DNA of 43,954 bases from CAZCZR01 sp964503455 (GCA_964503455.1 CAZCZR010000009.1:1-43954), one strand, 5' to 3'. Shown: positions 32,905-41,923, counted from the first letter of the stretch. Translations and numbers: made by a program. Notes: generated by a model from the sequence alone, not told the origin.

Positions 32905-33333
32905 ATGAAAAAATTTTTGGTAATAAACGGAGTAAACTTAAATATGCTCGGCATACGCGAGCCGGGCATTTACGGAAGCTCCGCGCTTGCAGAGCTTGAG
33001 GGCATGATCTCGGAAAAAGCGGCGGAGCTTGGCGTTGAGGTTGACTTCTTTCAGAGCAATATCGAGGGCGAAACGGTAAACGCCATACATGGGGCGTTGG
33101 GAAATTATGACGGAATTATAATAAATCCGGGCGCATGGACGCATTACTCATACGCGCTTCGCGACGCTCTCGGCGCGGTAAAGCTGCCCTGCATAGAGGT
33201 GCATATCTCGAATATCCACAAGCGCGAGGAATTTCGCCATGCTTCGGTGACCGCGCCGGAATGTACGGGACAGATCACCGGCCTCGGATTTAAGGGATAC
33301 CTGCTTGCATTGGAGGCGCTTGCCGATGCTTAA
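32905..33333 (+). CDS. aroQ: 3-dehydroquinate dehydratase, type II
   Basis: This is the third step of the shikimate pathway, by a dodecameric type II enzyme of 142 residues. Motifs are INGVNLNMLGIREPGIYG (catalytic Arg18 and Tyr23), DFFQSNIEGETVNAIH, GIIINPGAWTHYSYALRDAL, and IEVHISNIHKREEFRHASV. GGAGGAGG precedes the ATG. Other aro genes are not in the window. Its last codons overlap the start of the peptidase gene by 8 bases. Confidence 0.95.
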   Translation: MKKFLVINGVNLNMLGIREPGIYGSSALAELEGMISEKAAELGVEVDFFQSNIEGETVNAIHGALGNYDGIIINPGAWTHYSYALRDALGAVKLPCIEVHISNIHKREEFRHASVTAPECTGQITGLGFKGYLLALEALADA

Positions 33334-34375
33334 ACGGATCGAAAAGCTCAGAAACGCTTTGAAGGACGGAGAGAGCGCGTATATCACAAGCTATCCGAAT
33401 GTGTATTACTACAGCGGCTTCCGCTCGGAGGACGCCGATCTGCTTATCTCGCATGACAAGGCTTACATAATAACCGATTCGCGCTATACCATTCAGGCGC
33501 GCGAGCAGGCGCCGGACTTTGAGATATACGATATTGCCGGCGGTCTTGCGGCGCTTTTTGGGGACTTTTGCGCGAAGCGCGTTTACATAGAGGAGAAGAA
33601 CCTTACCGTTGCAAGGCTTGGAATGTTAAGAAGGATCAGCGCCGGAAAAGAGCTGTTTTACGGACAGGAGCTTATTTCCGGCTTCAGGCGCGTAAAGGAT
33701 GCGGACGAGATACGCAGAATAGCCGAGGCGGAGCGTCTGGGAGATGAGGCGTTTTCATATATTCTCACAAGAATACGGACGGGACGTACAGAACGCGAGA
33801 TCGCGCTGGAGCTTGAGTTTTTCATGAAAGAGCATGGGGCGTCGGCGCTGTCGTTCGACACCATCGCGGCATCGGGCGCAAGATCGGCCATGCCGCACGG
33901 CGCGGCAAGCGGCAAGGTCATAGAGGACGGCGATTTTCTTACGCTTGACTTCGGCTGCGTGCTTGACGGCTACTGCTCGGATATGACGCGCACCGTTGTG
34001 ATGGGCAGCGCCGACGAAAGACAGCTTGATGTGTACGACACTGTGTTAACCGCGCAGATGATGGCGCTTGAAGCGCTCAAGCCCGGAAAGAAGTGCCGCG
34101 ATATCGACGCCTTGGCAAGGGATTATATAGCATCGAGGGGATACGGAGATAATTTCGGACACAGCCTCGGACACAGCGTAGGCATAGAGATCCATGAACA
34201 GCCGGTGCTTTCGGCAAGGTGCGATGAGATAATAAAGCCGGGGCATATACTGACGGTGGAGCCGGGAGTGTATATAGACGGCTTCGGCGGCGTGAGGATA
34301 GAGGATCTTGCGGCGGTGACCGAGGACGGAATACGCAATCTGACGTCCTCGCCGAAAGAGCTTATAACAATATAA
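33326..34375 (+). CDS. Xaa-Pro aminopeptidase (M24 family)
   Basis: This 349-residue cytoplasmic peptidase removes an N-terminal residue before proline. The N-terminal creatinase-like domain (1-120) has YYYSGFRSEDADLLI. The pita-bread domain carries metal ligands in FGCVLDGYCSDMTRTVV (two Asp), GHSLGHSVGIEIHEQP (His), TVEPGVYI (Glu) and GGVRIEDLAAV (Glu). The ATG at 33326 was chosen because GGAGG lies 9 bases upstream, giving MLKRIEKLRN, the usual family start. It overlaps aroQ and precedes efp; the aroQ-peptidase-efp order recurs in Clostridia. Confidence 0.93.
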   Translation: MLKRIEKLRNALKDGESAYITSYPNVYYYSGFRSEDADLLISHDKAYIITDSRYTIQAREQAPDFEIYDIAGGLAALFGDFCAKRVYIEEKNLTVARLGMLRRISAGKELFYGQELISGFRRVKDADEIRRIAEAERLGDEAFSYILTRIRTGRTEREIALELEFFMKEHGASALSFDTIAASGARSAMPHGAASGKVIEDGDFLTLDFGCVLDGYCSDMTRTVVMGSADERQLDVYDTVLTAQMMALEALKPGKKCRDIDALARDYIASRGYGDNFGHSLGHSVGIEIHEQPVLSARCDEIIKPGHILTVEPGVYIDGFGGVRIEDLAAVTEDGIRNLTSSPKELITI

Positions 34376-34418
34376 GCGGCAAAATCCAAATAATATCCGA
34401 CAAATATCCCAAAAGGAC

Positions 34419-34448
34419 TTGACAAAGTACACTGTTATATATTACAAT
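34419..34448 (+). promoter_or_regulatory. Sigma-A-type promoter of efp
   Basis: TTGACA (34419-34424), 18 bases, TACAAT (34443-34448), 78 bases before the efp ATG. It gives efp and the CD1247-type gene their own transcript within the cluster. Confidence 0.7.
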
Positions 34449-34526
34449 ATATGTATATGTAATATTTCAATACAAAATCCGGCACAATAATAAGTATGTG
34501 CTGTAAGAAAGCGAGGAAAAATATTT

Positions 34527-35084
34527 ATGATAGCAGCAGGAGATTTCAGAAACGGAGTTACATTCGAGCTTGACGGCAACGTATATCAGGTTGTTGAGTT
34601 CCAGCACGTAAAGCCCGGTAAGGGAGCCGCTTTTGTAAGAACGAAGATAAAGAATATAATCACAGGCGGTGTTGTTGAAAGGACCTTCCGTCCGACAGAG
34701 AAAATGCCCAAGGCGCATATTGAAAGAAAGGATATGGAATATTCCTACAACGACGGCGATCTTTACTATTTCATGGATCAGGAAACCTACGATATGATCC
34801 CCATAGGCAAGGAGCAGGTGGGCGACGCGCTGAAGTTTGTTAAAGAGAATATGGTCTGCAAGATAATGTCGTACAAGGGCAATATATTCGGTATAGAGCC
34901 GCCTACATTCGTAGAGCTTGCAATAGCCGAAACAGAGCCCGGCTTCAAGGGCAACACAGCGACAGGCGCGACCAAGCCCGCTACGCTTGAAACGGGCGCC
35001 GTTATTCAGGTGCCGCTATTTGTTGACAGCAGCGATATAATCAGAGTTGACACAAGAACCGGCGAGTACATGGACAGAGTCTGA
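34527..35084 (+). CDS. efp: Elongation factor P
   Basis: EF-P relieves ribosome stalling at polyproline. The 185-residue protein has the three-barrel layout: MIAAGDFRNGVTFELDGNVYQVVEFQHVKPGKGAAFVRTK with Lys32 at the tip of the loop that is modified in some bacteria, then RTFRPTEKMPKAHIERKDMEYSY, and IQVPLFVDSSDIIRVDTRTGEYMDRV at the end. No modification enzyme (EpmA or YmfI-like) is adjacent. GCGAGGAAAA precedes the ATG. Confidence 0.97.
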   Translation: MIAAGDFRNGVTFELDGNVYQVVEFQHVKPGKGAAFVRTKIKNIITGGVVERTFRPTEKMPKAHIERKDMEYSYNDGDLYYFMDQETYDMIPIGKEQVGDALKFVKENMVCKIMSYKGNIFGIEPPTFVELAIAETEPGFKGNTATGATKPATLETGAVIQVPLFVDSSDIIRVDTRTGEYMDRV

Positions 35085-35124
35085 TCTGTATTGAACCTCT
35101 GTCACGGAGAGGAGGAAAGGAATT

Positions 35125-35673
35125 ATGGATAACATCATAAAAAAAGCGGCATATCTTAAAGGTCTTGCCGACGGCATGAAGCTTGCCGAAAAAAGCGACG
35201 AGGGCAGAATTATTGCGGAGCTTTTGACGCTTATCGAGGATATGGCTTCCGAGCTTAAAAACACAAACGAGGAGCTTGACGGTATGGACATGGATCTGGA
35301 CGTGCTTGAAGAAGATTTTGAAAGCTTGTCGAATGATTATAAATATGTTGCTGCCGATGTTGCGCGTCTGGTGGATATTGCGGACGATGATTTCGGCTTT
35401 GATGACGACGATGATTACGATGATGAGGATGACGATGACGATCTTTTCCGCTCATATGACGATGACGATGATTACGACGATGATTATGATGATTATGACG
35501 AAGAAGACGATATGCCCGGATTTTTCGAGCTGAAGTGTCCGAAGTGCAACGAGGACGTGCTTATTGATTTCGACATGATCAACAGCGACGAAGGTCTTGT
35601 GTGTCCCAACTGCAAGGAAAACATCACTCTCGAATTTGATTACGGCGATGATGACAGCGAGGACGAGGACTGA
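35125..35673 (+). CDS. CD1247-domain protein with acidic linker and zinc ribbon
   Basis: This 182-residue protein has three parts. A helical N-terminal domain (1-75, MDNIIKKAAYLKGLADGMKL) matches the CD1247 family of Clostridia. A long Asp/Glu-rich stretch (about 88-130) is almost pure acid with a few Tyr and Phe. The end is a zinc ribbon, with CPKC (about 142-145) and CPNC (about 164-167). No function is known; the family sits beside efp in many Clostridia. The acidic stretch would be disordered and might mimic nucleic acid. GGAGGAAAGG precedes the ATG. Confidence 0.85.
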   Translation: MDNIIKKAAYLKGLADGMKLAEKSDEGRIIAELLTLIEDMASELKNTNEELDGMDMDLDVLEEDFESLSNDYKYVAADVARLVDIADDDFGFDDDDDYDDEDDDDDLFRSYDDDDDYDDDYDDYDEEDDMPGFFELKCPKCNEDVLIDFDMINSDEGLVCPNCKENITLEFDYGDDDSEDED

Positions 35674-35689
35674 TTTTTAAAAAACCGAG

Positions 35690-35718
35690 GCGGTTCCCGA
35701 TAAAAGGGAGCCGCTTTA
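35690..35718 (+). terminator. Terminator after the CD1247-type gene
   Basis: GCGGTTCCC (35690-35698) pairs with GGGAGCCGC (35706-35714, one G-U) around a 7-base loop, followed by TTTAAT. The weak T-tract may allow some read-through into hemW. Confidence 0.7.
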
Positions 35719-35734
35719 ATGTTATGAGGTAAAA

Positions 35735-36838
35735 ATGAGGGGAATATACATTCACATTCCGTTCTGCGCGAAAAAGTGCCGTTACTGCGATTTCGCGTCA
35801 TATGAAGGGATGCTCGGACTGTCGGGCGAGTATATAAAGGCGCTTGGCGAGGAAATGCGCCTCTACAGAGGCGAAGCGGCGGACACGGTGTTTATAGGCG
35901 GCGGTACGCCTACCATGCTTTCGGCGGGGGAGATCTCGCGCCTTTTGGAGCTGACAGCGGCAAACTTTCGGCTTTCCTCCGATCCGGAGATCACCTCCGA
36001 GGCAAATCCAGGGACGCTCGATGATGAGAAGCTTCGCGCGCTCTATACGGGCGGGGCGAACCGTTTAAGCATAGGCGTTCAGTCCTTTGACAACGGGGAG
36101 CTTAAGGCTCTCGGCAGAATACATGACGCCGATACCGCCGTGCGCGAGATAACGGCGGCGCAGAGGTATTTTGACAATATAAACGTTGACCTTATGACGG
36201 CGATACCGCGCCAGACGGAGAAAACTCTTTTAAAAAGCCTTGAAACGGCGGCGTCGCTCGGAGTAAAGCATATCTCATGCTACAGCCTTATTATAGAAGA
36301 AGGCACGCCGCTTTATGATGACTTTAAGGCGGGGGCCGTCCGGCTTCCGGAAGAGGAGGAGGACAGGAAAATGTATGAAATGACCCGCGATTTCCTGCGC
36401 TCATACGGATATGAAAGATATGAAATATCAAATTACGCCCTGTCGGGCTTTGAATGCCGCCACAATCTGAAATACTGGGACTGCGGCGAATATATAGGCA
36501 TAGGCGCGGCGGCGCACTCGTACTTTGAGGGCGCGAGATATTCAAATACGCGCGATGTAAGGGAATATATCCGCGGCGGCGGACGAGGACTTGAGAGGAC
36601 TGTGCTTACCGCCGATGATAAGATGGGCGAGTTTATGATACTGGGACTGCGCCGGACGGACGGCATATCGGAAACGGAATTTTTCCGCCGTTTCGGCAAA
36701 AGCTTTGAAGCGGAATACGGCGCTGTTGCCGGAAAATATATTTCGGGCGGGTTTATGGAAAGGAAAGACGGCAGGGTATTTCTCACCGATAAGGGTACGG
36801 ACGTATCAAATTACATCATGTGCGATTTTTTAAAGTAA
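35735..36838 (+). CDS. hemW: Radical SAM heme chaperone HemW
   Basis: This 367-residue protein of the HemN/HemW family has the radical-SAM cluster motif in YIHIPFCAKKCRYCDFAS (Cys-x3-Cys-x2-Cys), followed by FIGGGTPTML, ITSEANPGTL, NRLSIGVQSF and NVDLMTAIPRQT. The cysteine order CxxxCxxC with a following Asp-Phe fits HemW, which delivers heme to target proteins, rather than coproporphyrinogen oxidase HemN. Length supports this. No other heme gene is nearby. A shared terminator and a convergent tRNA gene follow. Confidence 0.92.
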   Translation: MRGIYIHIPFCAKKCRYCDFASYEGMLGLSGEYIKALGEEMRLYRGEAADTVFIGGGTPTMLSAGEISRLLELTAANFRLSSDPEITSEANPGTLDDEKLRALYTGGANRLSIGVQSFDNGELKALGRIHDADTAVREITAAQRYFDNINVDLMTAIPRQTEKTLLKSLETAASLGVKHISCYSLIIEEGTPLYDDFKAGAVRLPEEEEDRKMYEMTRDFLRSYGYERYEISNYALSGFECRHNLKYWDCGEYIGIGAAAHSYFEGARYSNTRDVREYIRGGGRGLERTVLTADDKMGEFMILGLRRTDGISETEFFRRFGKSFEAEYGAVAGKYISGGFMERKDGRVFLTDKGTDVSNYIMCDFLK

Positions 36839-36843
36839 CAAAT

Positions 36844-36890
36844 AAAAAAGAGCTACGGTGGAACCTGGCACAATACCGTAACTCTTTTTT
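36844..36890. terminator. Bidirectional terminator of hemW and tRNA-Gln
   Basis: AAAAAAGAG (36844-36852) pairs with CTCTTTTTT (36882-36890), and TACGGT (36854-36859) with ACCGTA (36875-36880). T-runs are present on both strands, so it suits both convergent genes. Confidence 0.8.
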
Positions 36891-36963
36891 GGCTGCGGAA
36901 GAAGGATTCGAACCCTCACAAAATGAGTCAGAGTCATTCGTGCTACCTTTACACAATTCCGCA
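36890..36963 (-). tRNA. tRNA-Gln (anticodon CTG)
   Basis: The 74-base cloverleaf on the minus strand has acceptor arms TGCGGAA and TTCCGCA, discriminator G and encoded CCA. Its D stem is GTGT/GCAC, anticodon stem AATGA/TCATT with loop CTCTGAC (anticodon CTG at the centre), and T arm GAGGG-TTCGAAT-CCTTC. CTG reads the glutamine codon CAG. A TTGACA-17-TATTAT promoter lies upstream and a strong terminator directly downstream, so it is a single-gene unit. Confidence 0.92.
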
Positions 36964-36993
36964 ATTTTGGCTTGTCAATCACAAACCTTATAT

Positions 36994-37022
36994 ATAATAG
37001 CATAACTTGTCCGTTTTGTCAA
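36994..37022 (-). promoter_or_regulatory. Promoter of tRNA-Gln
   Basis: On the minus strand TTGACA (37022-37017), 17 bases, TATTAT (36999-36994), 30 bases before the tRNA 5' end. Confidence 0.75.
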
Positions 37023-37103
37023 GAGTTTTTTTGATGATTTCCCGAAAATTTTTGCTGATTTTTTTGATGCGGATAAAATTATGCAAAAAACATAAAAGTA
37101 CTA

Positions 37104-37132
37104 TTGAAATTTATAAAAATATAGTGTATAAT
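37104..37132 (+). promoter_or_regulatory. Sigma-A-type promoter of the GH2 locus
   Basis: TTGAAA (37104-37109), 17 bases, TATAAT (37127-37132). A 14-base direct repeat (TATGATGTAAAAA, twice, about 37133-37160) spans the predicted start and early leader. The rest of the gap between hemW and this gene holds only the terminator, tRNA and its promoter. Confidence 0.75.
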
Positions 37133-37189
37133 TTATGATGTAAAAAATATGATGTAAAAATTTGCGTTTGTACGCAGGGAGGGAAGGAA

Positions 37190-40100
37190 ATGAAAAAATA
37201 TCTATCGGCGCTGCTTGCGCTGCTGTTCGCGCTTCAGCTTTGTGTGACGGCGCCCTTGGCGGAGGATGCCGCAGCGGACGATCCGACAGCCGATTACAAT
37301 TTCAATATCGGCTGGAAATTTTCAAAGCCGAACGGCACGTCATGGCCCTTGGCTGACGCTGTAGCCTCAACGCTTGACTCGGCGGGAAGAAAATTTTACG
37401 AGCCGGATTTTGACGACAGCGCGTGGCAGGAGGTAAGTCTGCCGCATACATTTAATGACGAGGATTCGTTCAGAAGCGTTGCGCAGGATCCCGGCGAGGG
37501 CGGCTCTTACAGGGGTATAGCCTTTTACAGAAAGACCTTCGGTCTTGACAGCGCCGACAGCGGCAAGAAGGTCATAGTCGAGTTTGAGAAGGTGCGTCAG
37601 GCGGCTTACGTTTATATAAACGGCGAGCTTGCCGGATATTACGAGATGGGCGTTTCGCCTTTTGGCATAGACCTGACAAAGTACGTTAAATTCGGAGAGG
37701 AAAATGTTATAGCCGTGGCGATAGACAACACCTCGTCGCGCGGCATGACGAGGCTTATAGCGGAAACGATGCCCGGTTCCGAGCCGGGAGCCAACGACGG
37801 CGCGTCGTTCCAGTGGAATACAAAGGATTTCAATCCCGATATGGGAGGTCTTGCGGGGAACGCGGTGCTTCACTTAAAGAACAGTGTCTACCAGACGCTT
37901 CCGCTTTATTCCAATCTGCGTACAAAAGGCACTTATATATATGCCGACAACATAAACGTTCCGTCAAAGACCGCCGACATCCATGTTGAATCGGAGATCA
38001 GGAACGAAAGCGGCGCCGCAGTGTCCGCGACACTTGAGGCGCAGATAATCGACGCCGATGGAAAGGTAGTGCAGTCGTTCAAATCCGATGCCGTAACGAT
38101 AGCTCCCGCAGGCGATACCGAAAAGAATTATGACAAGTCGATAATACCTGCTGACGCATATGCCGAGGATCCCGCGCCGACGGAAACGGCGTCCTTGGAA
38201 GCAACGGTCATAGGGGTTGCCGCAAGCGTGTCGGGACTGAGATTGTGGTCGCCGGATGATCCGTATCTGTATACCGTTCGCACGATCCTCACCTCCGACG
38301 GAGAGGTTACGGACGTTGAGGAGCATAAGACAGGCTTCAGAAAGGTCGAGATAAAAGGCGGCACGGACGGCGGCGTGTTTATAAACGACAAGCACATATG
38401 GCTTACCGGCTATGCCCAGCGCTCCACAAACGAATGGGCGGCGATAGGCATAGGCACCGACTGGCTCAAGGATTATGACGCGCAGCTTATACGCGAGAGC
38501 AACGCCAATTTCGTCAGATGGATGCATATAGCGGCGCAGCCTGCGGATATACGCTCCTTTGACAAATACGGCGTGGTATGCGTGCAGCCGGCAGGCGATA
38601 AAGAGAGCGATGTCACCGGCAGACAATGGGATCAGCGTATGGAAGTCATGCGCGATACGATAATTTATTTCAGGAACAGTCCGTCCATAATCTTTTTCGA
38701 GTCGGGCAATTCCGCCAATTCGGCGGAGCATATGAAAGAGATGACTGCGCTGAAAAACGAGCTTGACCCTCATGGAATGAGAGCGATCGGCTCAAGAAGC
38801 ATAATCGATCCCGAAGCGGTCGCGGAGGCTGAATATGTAGGCACCATGCTTGGAAGAAACGTATGGGACGGAAAAACATTTACCGAAGAAGGCGCGGCTG
38901 CAAGAGATGCGAGAGCTGTTGTGGAAACGGAATATCACCGCGAGGAGTCGCCCAGACGCGTATGGGATGATTATTCACCGCCCGATTTCGATTACAGGAA
39001 CACATATTCGGGCGGCTCAAAAAAGAGCTATATGGACGCGTATGATCTCACAGCCGAGGATTTCGTTTTGTCGGATGCGAAGGCGTATAACGAGTTTTAC
39101 CAAAGCCGCACCCTGTCCAACAGCGAAACGCCGTATTACAGCGCGGCGGCAGCTCTGTGCTGGTCGGATTCCAATCAGCACGGCAGACAGCAGGCAAGCG
39201 AGAACGCGCGTATGAGCGGGCGCGTGGATCCTGTAAGAATTAAAAAGCAGAGCTTCTATGCGTACAAGACTATGCAGAGCGAGGAACCTTCGGTGTACAT
39301 TGTGGGCCACTGGAATTACCCGGAGGACCCCGCGGAATACGAGTATGAGCTTAAGGATGACGCGTACAATTACACGGGCGAAACCGCGCTGCGCGATCCG
39401 AAGAATAAGACGGTGTACGTCATAGCGTCAAACGTCGCGTCGGTGAAGCTGTTCATCAACGGAGCCGAGGCGGGAAGCTGCGAAGAAGCAACTGACGGCT
39501 TTGTATATTCCTTCCCGGGCATAGATATTACACAGCACGGGTATATTGAAGCGGTAGGATATGACGCGGACGGAACGGAGCTTGCGAGAAATCGAATTGA
39601 TACGGCGGGCGAGCCGGCACAGATACGTCTTACGCCGGTGACGGGGCCGAACGGTCTGTACGCGGACGGAGAGGATGTCGCCTATATAGACGTCGAGGTC
39701 GTGGATGAAAACGGCAATGTATGCCCGCTGGATTATGACAGAATAGACTTTGAAGTGAGCGGACCGGCTAAAATGATGGGCGGCTATAACAGCGGCGTTG
39801 CGGATCTTAATCACAGCAACAGCTACGTGTACGCCGAGTGCGGCACCAACCGTATCTTCCTGCGCTCAACGCGTGAAGCCGGCGAGATAACCGTAACCGC
39901 GAAGCGCGCGGGAATGTTTGATACAACCGTGAAGCTTACATCCGTGCCGTTTGAAACGGACGAAAACGGTCTTACGCTTACAATGCCGCAGACAAGAGAA
40001 TACGGCCTTTCGGCGGAAGCCCCCGTATCGGAGCCTGTGCCGGTGCCGATGCAGAAGCTTTCGGGAAGATTTACGGTAAGCTTCGGCATAAACACCTCCG

Positions 40101-40459
40101 TTGCGCTAAAGAAGGACACTGCCGATACCGCTGTCGTTATAATGGCGGACGGCGTTAAAGTGAATGCGGACGCATATAAGCTGCAGGGCGTTTACGGCGA
40201 GATAATCCCCGTGCTTGAAGCTCTCGGCGCGCAGTATTCATACGATGAGCAGAGCAAAACGCTTACGGCGTCATACAACGGCAACACCATACAGACAACG
40301 GCTGAAAGCTCCGAAATGCTTGTAAACGGAGAGCCTTCAATAATAAACGACTGGCCCACTGTCAAGGACGGCGTACTGTACGCCGAGATAAGCGCCGTAG
40401 CGGCAAATCTCGGATATAACGTGAAGGAATCGGACGGGATGTATGAAATATGGAGGTAA
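37190..40459 (+). CDS. Secreted glycoside hydrolase family 2 protein with C-terminal stalk domain
   Basis: This 1089-residue exported protein has a signal peptide (1-25), a GH2 sugar-binding domain (about 38-230, YNFNIGWKFSKPNG and SLPHTFNDEDSF), an Ig-like domain, and a TIM barrel (about 395-690). Bacterial-type additional domains follow (VYVIASNVASVKLFINGAEAGS, DGEDVAYIDVEVVDENG, a DUF4982-like region). The C-terminal copper-amine-oxidase N-like stalk domain is at about 985-1088. The barrel has RWMHIAAQP, IIFFESGNSANSAEHM (Glu504) and VVETEYHREESPRRVWDDY (Glu579/581). The usual acid/base Asn-Glu pair reads Asn507-Ser508 here, so Glu504 or another residue must serve if it is active. GH2 members act on beta-galactosides, beta-glucuronides and others; the substrate is unknown. 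The next gene begins 3 bases later. Confidence 0.88.
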   Translation: MKKYLSALLALLFALQLCVTAPLAEDAAADDPTADYNFNIGWKFSKPNGTSWPLADAVASTLDSAGRKFYEPDFDDSAWQEVSLPHTFNDEDSFRSVAQDPGEGGSYRGIAFYRKTFGLDSADSGKKVIVEFEKVRQAAYVYINGELAGYYEMGVSPFGIDLTKYVKFGEENVIAVAIDNTSSRGMTRLIAETMPGSEPGANDGASFQWNTKDFNPDMGGLAGNAVLHLKNSVYQTLPLYSNLRTKGTYIYADNINVPSKTADIHVESEIRNESGAAVSATLEAQIIDADGKVVQSFKSDAVTIAPAGDTEKNYDKSIIPADAYAEDPAPTETASLEATVIGVAASVSGLRLWSPDDPYLYTVRTILTSDGEVTDVEEHKTGFRKVEIKGGTDGGVFINDKHIWLTGYAQRSTNEWAAIGIGTDWLKDYDAQLIRESNANFVRWMHIAAQPADIRSFDKYGVVCVQPAGDKESDVTGRQWDQRMEVMRDTIIYFRNSPSIIFFESGNSANSAEHMKEMTALKNELDPHGMRAIGSRSIIDPEAVAEAEYVGTMLGRNVWDGKTFTEEGAAARDARAVVETEYHREESPRRVWDDYSPPDFDYRNTYSGGSKKSYMDAYDLTAEDFVLSDAKAYNEFYQSRTLSNSETPYYSAAAALCWSDSNQHGRQQASENARMSGRVDPVRIKKQSFYAYKTMQSEEPSVYIVGHWNYPEDPAEYEYELKDDAYNYTGETALRDPKNKTVYVIASNVASVKLFINGAEAGSCEEATDGFVYSFPGIDITQHGYIEAVGYDADGTELARNRIDTAGEPAQIRLTPVTGPNGLYADGEDVAYIDVEVVDENGNVCPLDYDRIDFEVSGPAKMMGGYNSGVADLNHSNSYVYAECGTNRIFLRSTREAGEITVTAKRAGMFDTTVKLTSVPFETDENGLTLTMPQTREYGLSAEAPVSEPVPVPMQKLSGRFTVSFGINTSVALKKDTADTAVVIMADGVKVNADAYKLQGVYGEIIPVLEALGAQYSYDEQSKTLTASYNGNTIQTTAESSEMLVNGEPSIINDWPTVKDGVLYAEISAVAANLGYNVKESDGMYEIWR

Positions 40460-40462
40460 GAG

Positions 40463-41836
40463 ATGAAAAAAATTATACATATATTGCTTCTCATCGCGGC
40501 GGTGTTTGCGTTCGGGTCGGCTGCCTACGCCGAGGACGCGGTGCTGTATGAAGGCGCGGCGATGGAAACCGGCGCGGAAGCGGTCGATCTTGACGGCTGG
40601 GGGAAAGAGCTTTTCAGCAAGGCGGTATTTGAAGCGGATGTGAGATTTAAGGAAACCGGCGCGGGCATCACGCTTCGCTCGGCTGACAATCAAAAGGGCG
40701 GCACGTCCATAAGAGCCGTTGACAGAGACGGAAAAATGACCCTTGCCGCCGACGGAGGCACAGGCTCATACTTTATCTATTATATAGAGCTTGATCCCGA
40801 CACGTGGTACCATATAAAGCTCATCGGCTCCTACGGAGTGACTGACGGCATGGTGGACATGGTAGTGGATACTTACGACAAGGATAAAAATATAACGGAC
40901 ACAAAGAATTATTATGTCATACTCATGAATGAGATGTACGCCTCATCGGGCGTGGGCCCTGAGCATATACGCGTAGAGGCTGGGACTTGCGTGGACAACG
41001 TGAAGGTCACCGAGATGAAGCCGGACGGCATAAAGCTGTCGGCTCCCGCCGGTATGATCACTCCCGGAAGCACTGTTGATGTGTCGGCGAAGCTTACAAG
41101 AGAAGGCGAAGCGTTTGATTATGATATGCCCATTACGTATACGGTGAACACGTATACGGTGAACACGTATACGGTGAGCGGAGAAGGCGCCGAAATCTCG
41201 CCGGAGGGCGTGCTTACCGTCAGTGCGGACGCTCCCGCCGGCAAAATCACCGTAACGGCGTCGGCTGACGGCATGACGGATTCGGCGGAGCTTGAGATAG
41301 TGTCAGGAGATGTGTTTACCGTTACGGAGGCTGTATTCAGCGAGGATAACAGCGTGCTTGAAGGAGTAAAGGCGGTAAAGAATTTCAGCTATTCGGCGAG
41401 CGCGGTATTCACCACGGCGGTGTACGATGAGAACGGAACAATGCGCGCGGCATATGCCAAAACGGTTCCGGCAAAGGAGATAGCGCGCGGCGCGGAAACC
41501 GAAATAGTGCTTGACGCGGCTATGCCGGAGGGGTTTGACCCCGATACATGGACAGTGGATATATCGGCGTGGAGCGCGTCGGCTCAATGCGCGCTAACTC
41601 TGCCCGACGGAGATACCCTTGGGGTAAGAAGCGTGTTTGAATCAAACGGCGGAGCTGTCGAATGGATAGAGGACCGTGAAACCGTAATCGGTATGTTAAA
41701 CGGCAAGACAATGCTTTTGCAGCTTGAAAACAGCGTTATCTACATAGACGGCGCGGCGGTGCAGCTTGAAAACGCGCCCGCAACAACAGACGACGTCACT
41801 TACGCGGACAGAGCGCTGTTTGAAAAGATGATATAA
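40463..41836 (+). CDS. Secreted Ig-like/stalk-domain protein, partner of the GH2 enzyme
   Basis: This is a 457-residue exported protein of unknown function. A signal peptide (1-23, ending AYAED) leads into a beta-rich domain (about 25-190, with WYHIKLIGSYGVTDGMVDMVVDTYDKD) that resembles concanavalin-like carbohydrate-binding folds. An Ig/Big2-like domain (about 195-285) contains the repeat TYTVN TYTVN TYTVS. The C-terminal part ends in a copper-amine-oxidase N-like stalk segment (ESNGGAVEWIEDRETVIGML...VIYIDGAAVQLENAP), the same type as at the end of the GH2 protein. GGAGG in the last GH2 codons serves as ribosome binding site. The pair probably acts together on the cell surface. Confidence 0.75.
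   Translation: MKKIIHILLLIAAVFAFGSAAYAEDAVLYEGAAMETGAEAVDLDGWGKELFSKAVFEADVRFKETGAGITLRSADNQKGGTSIRAVDRDGKMTLAADGGTGSYFIYYIELDPDTWYHIKLIGSYGVTDGMVDMVVDTYDKDKNITDTKNYYVILMNEMYASSGVGPEHIRVEAGTCVDNVKVTEMKPDGIKLSAPAGMITPGSTVDVSAKLTREGEAFDYDMPITYTVNTYTVNTYTVSGEGAEISPEGVLTVSADAPAGKITVTASADGMTDSAELEIVSGDVFTVTEAVFSEDNSVLEGVKAVKNFSYSASAVFTTAVYDENGTMRAAYAKTVPAKEIARGAETEIVLDAAMPEGFDPDTWTVDISAWSASAQCALTLPDGDTLGVRSVFESNGGAVEWIEDRETVIGMLNGKTMLLQLENSVIYIDGAAVQLENAPATTDDVTYADRALFEKMI
41135..41179 (+). repeat. Three 15-base in-frame tandem repeats
   Basis: The unit ACGTATACGGTGAAC occurs twice in full and a third time with one change (…GTGAGC). It codes for TYTVN/TYTVN/TYTVS and can expand or contract without shifting the frame. 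Confidence 0.9.
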
Positions 41837-41865
41837 AACTGAAGCTGTAACGATAGAAATGATGA

Positions 41866-41895
41866 ACGGGCGGCTGACAAATGATAGCCGCCCGT
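41866..41895 (+). terminator. Hairpin after the GH2 locus
   Basis: ACGGGCGGCT (41866-41875) pairs perfectly with AGCCGCCCGT (41886-41895) around a 10-base loop. No T-run follows, so termination would be weak or assisted; it may instead stabilise the transcript end. Confidence 0.6.
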
Positions 41896-41923
41896 GTCGG
41901 GTTGTAACAATTAAAACATGATA

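Noticed and set aside
35400..35520. Repetitive GATGAC/GATGAT tract as a possible repeat array
   Set aside because: It simply encodes the Asp-rich linker of the CD1247-type protein; units are irregular and there are no spacers.
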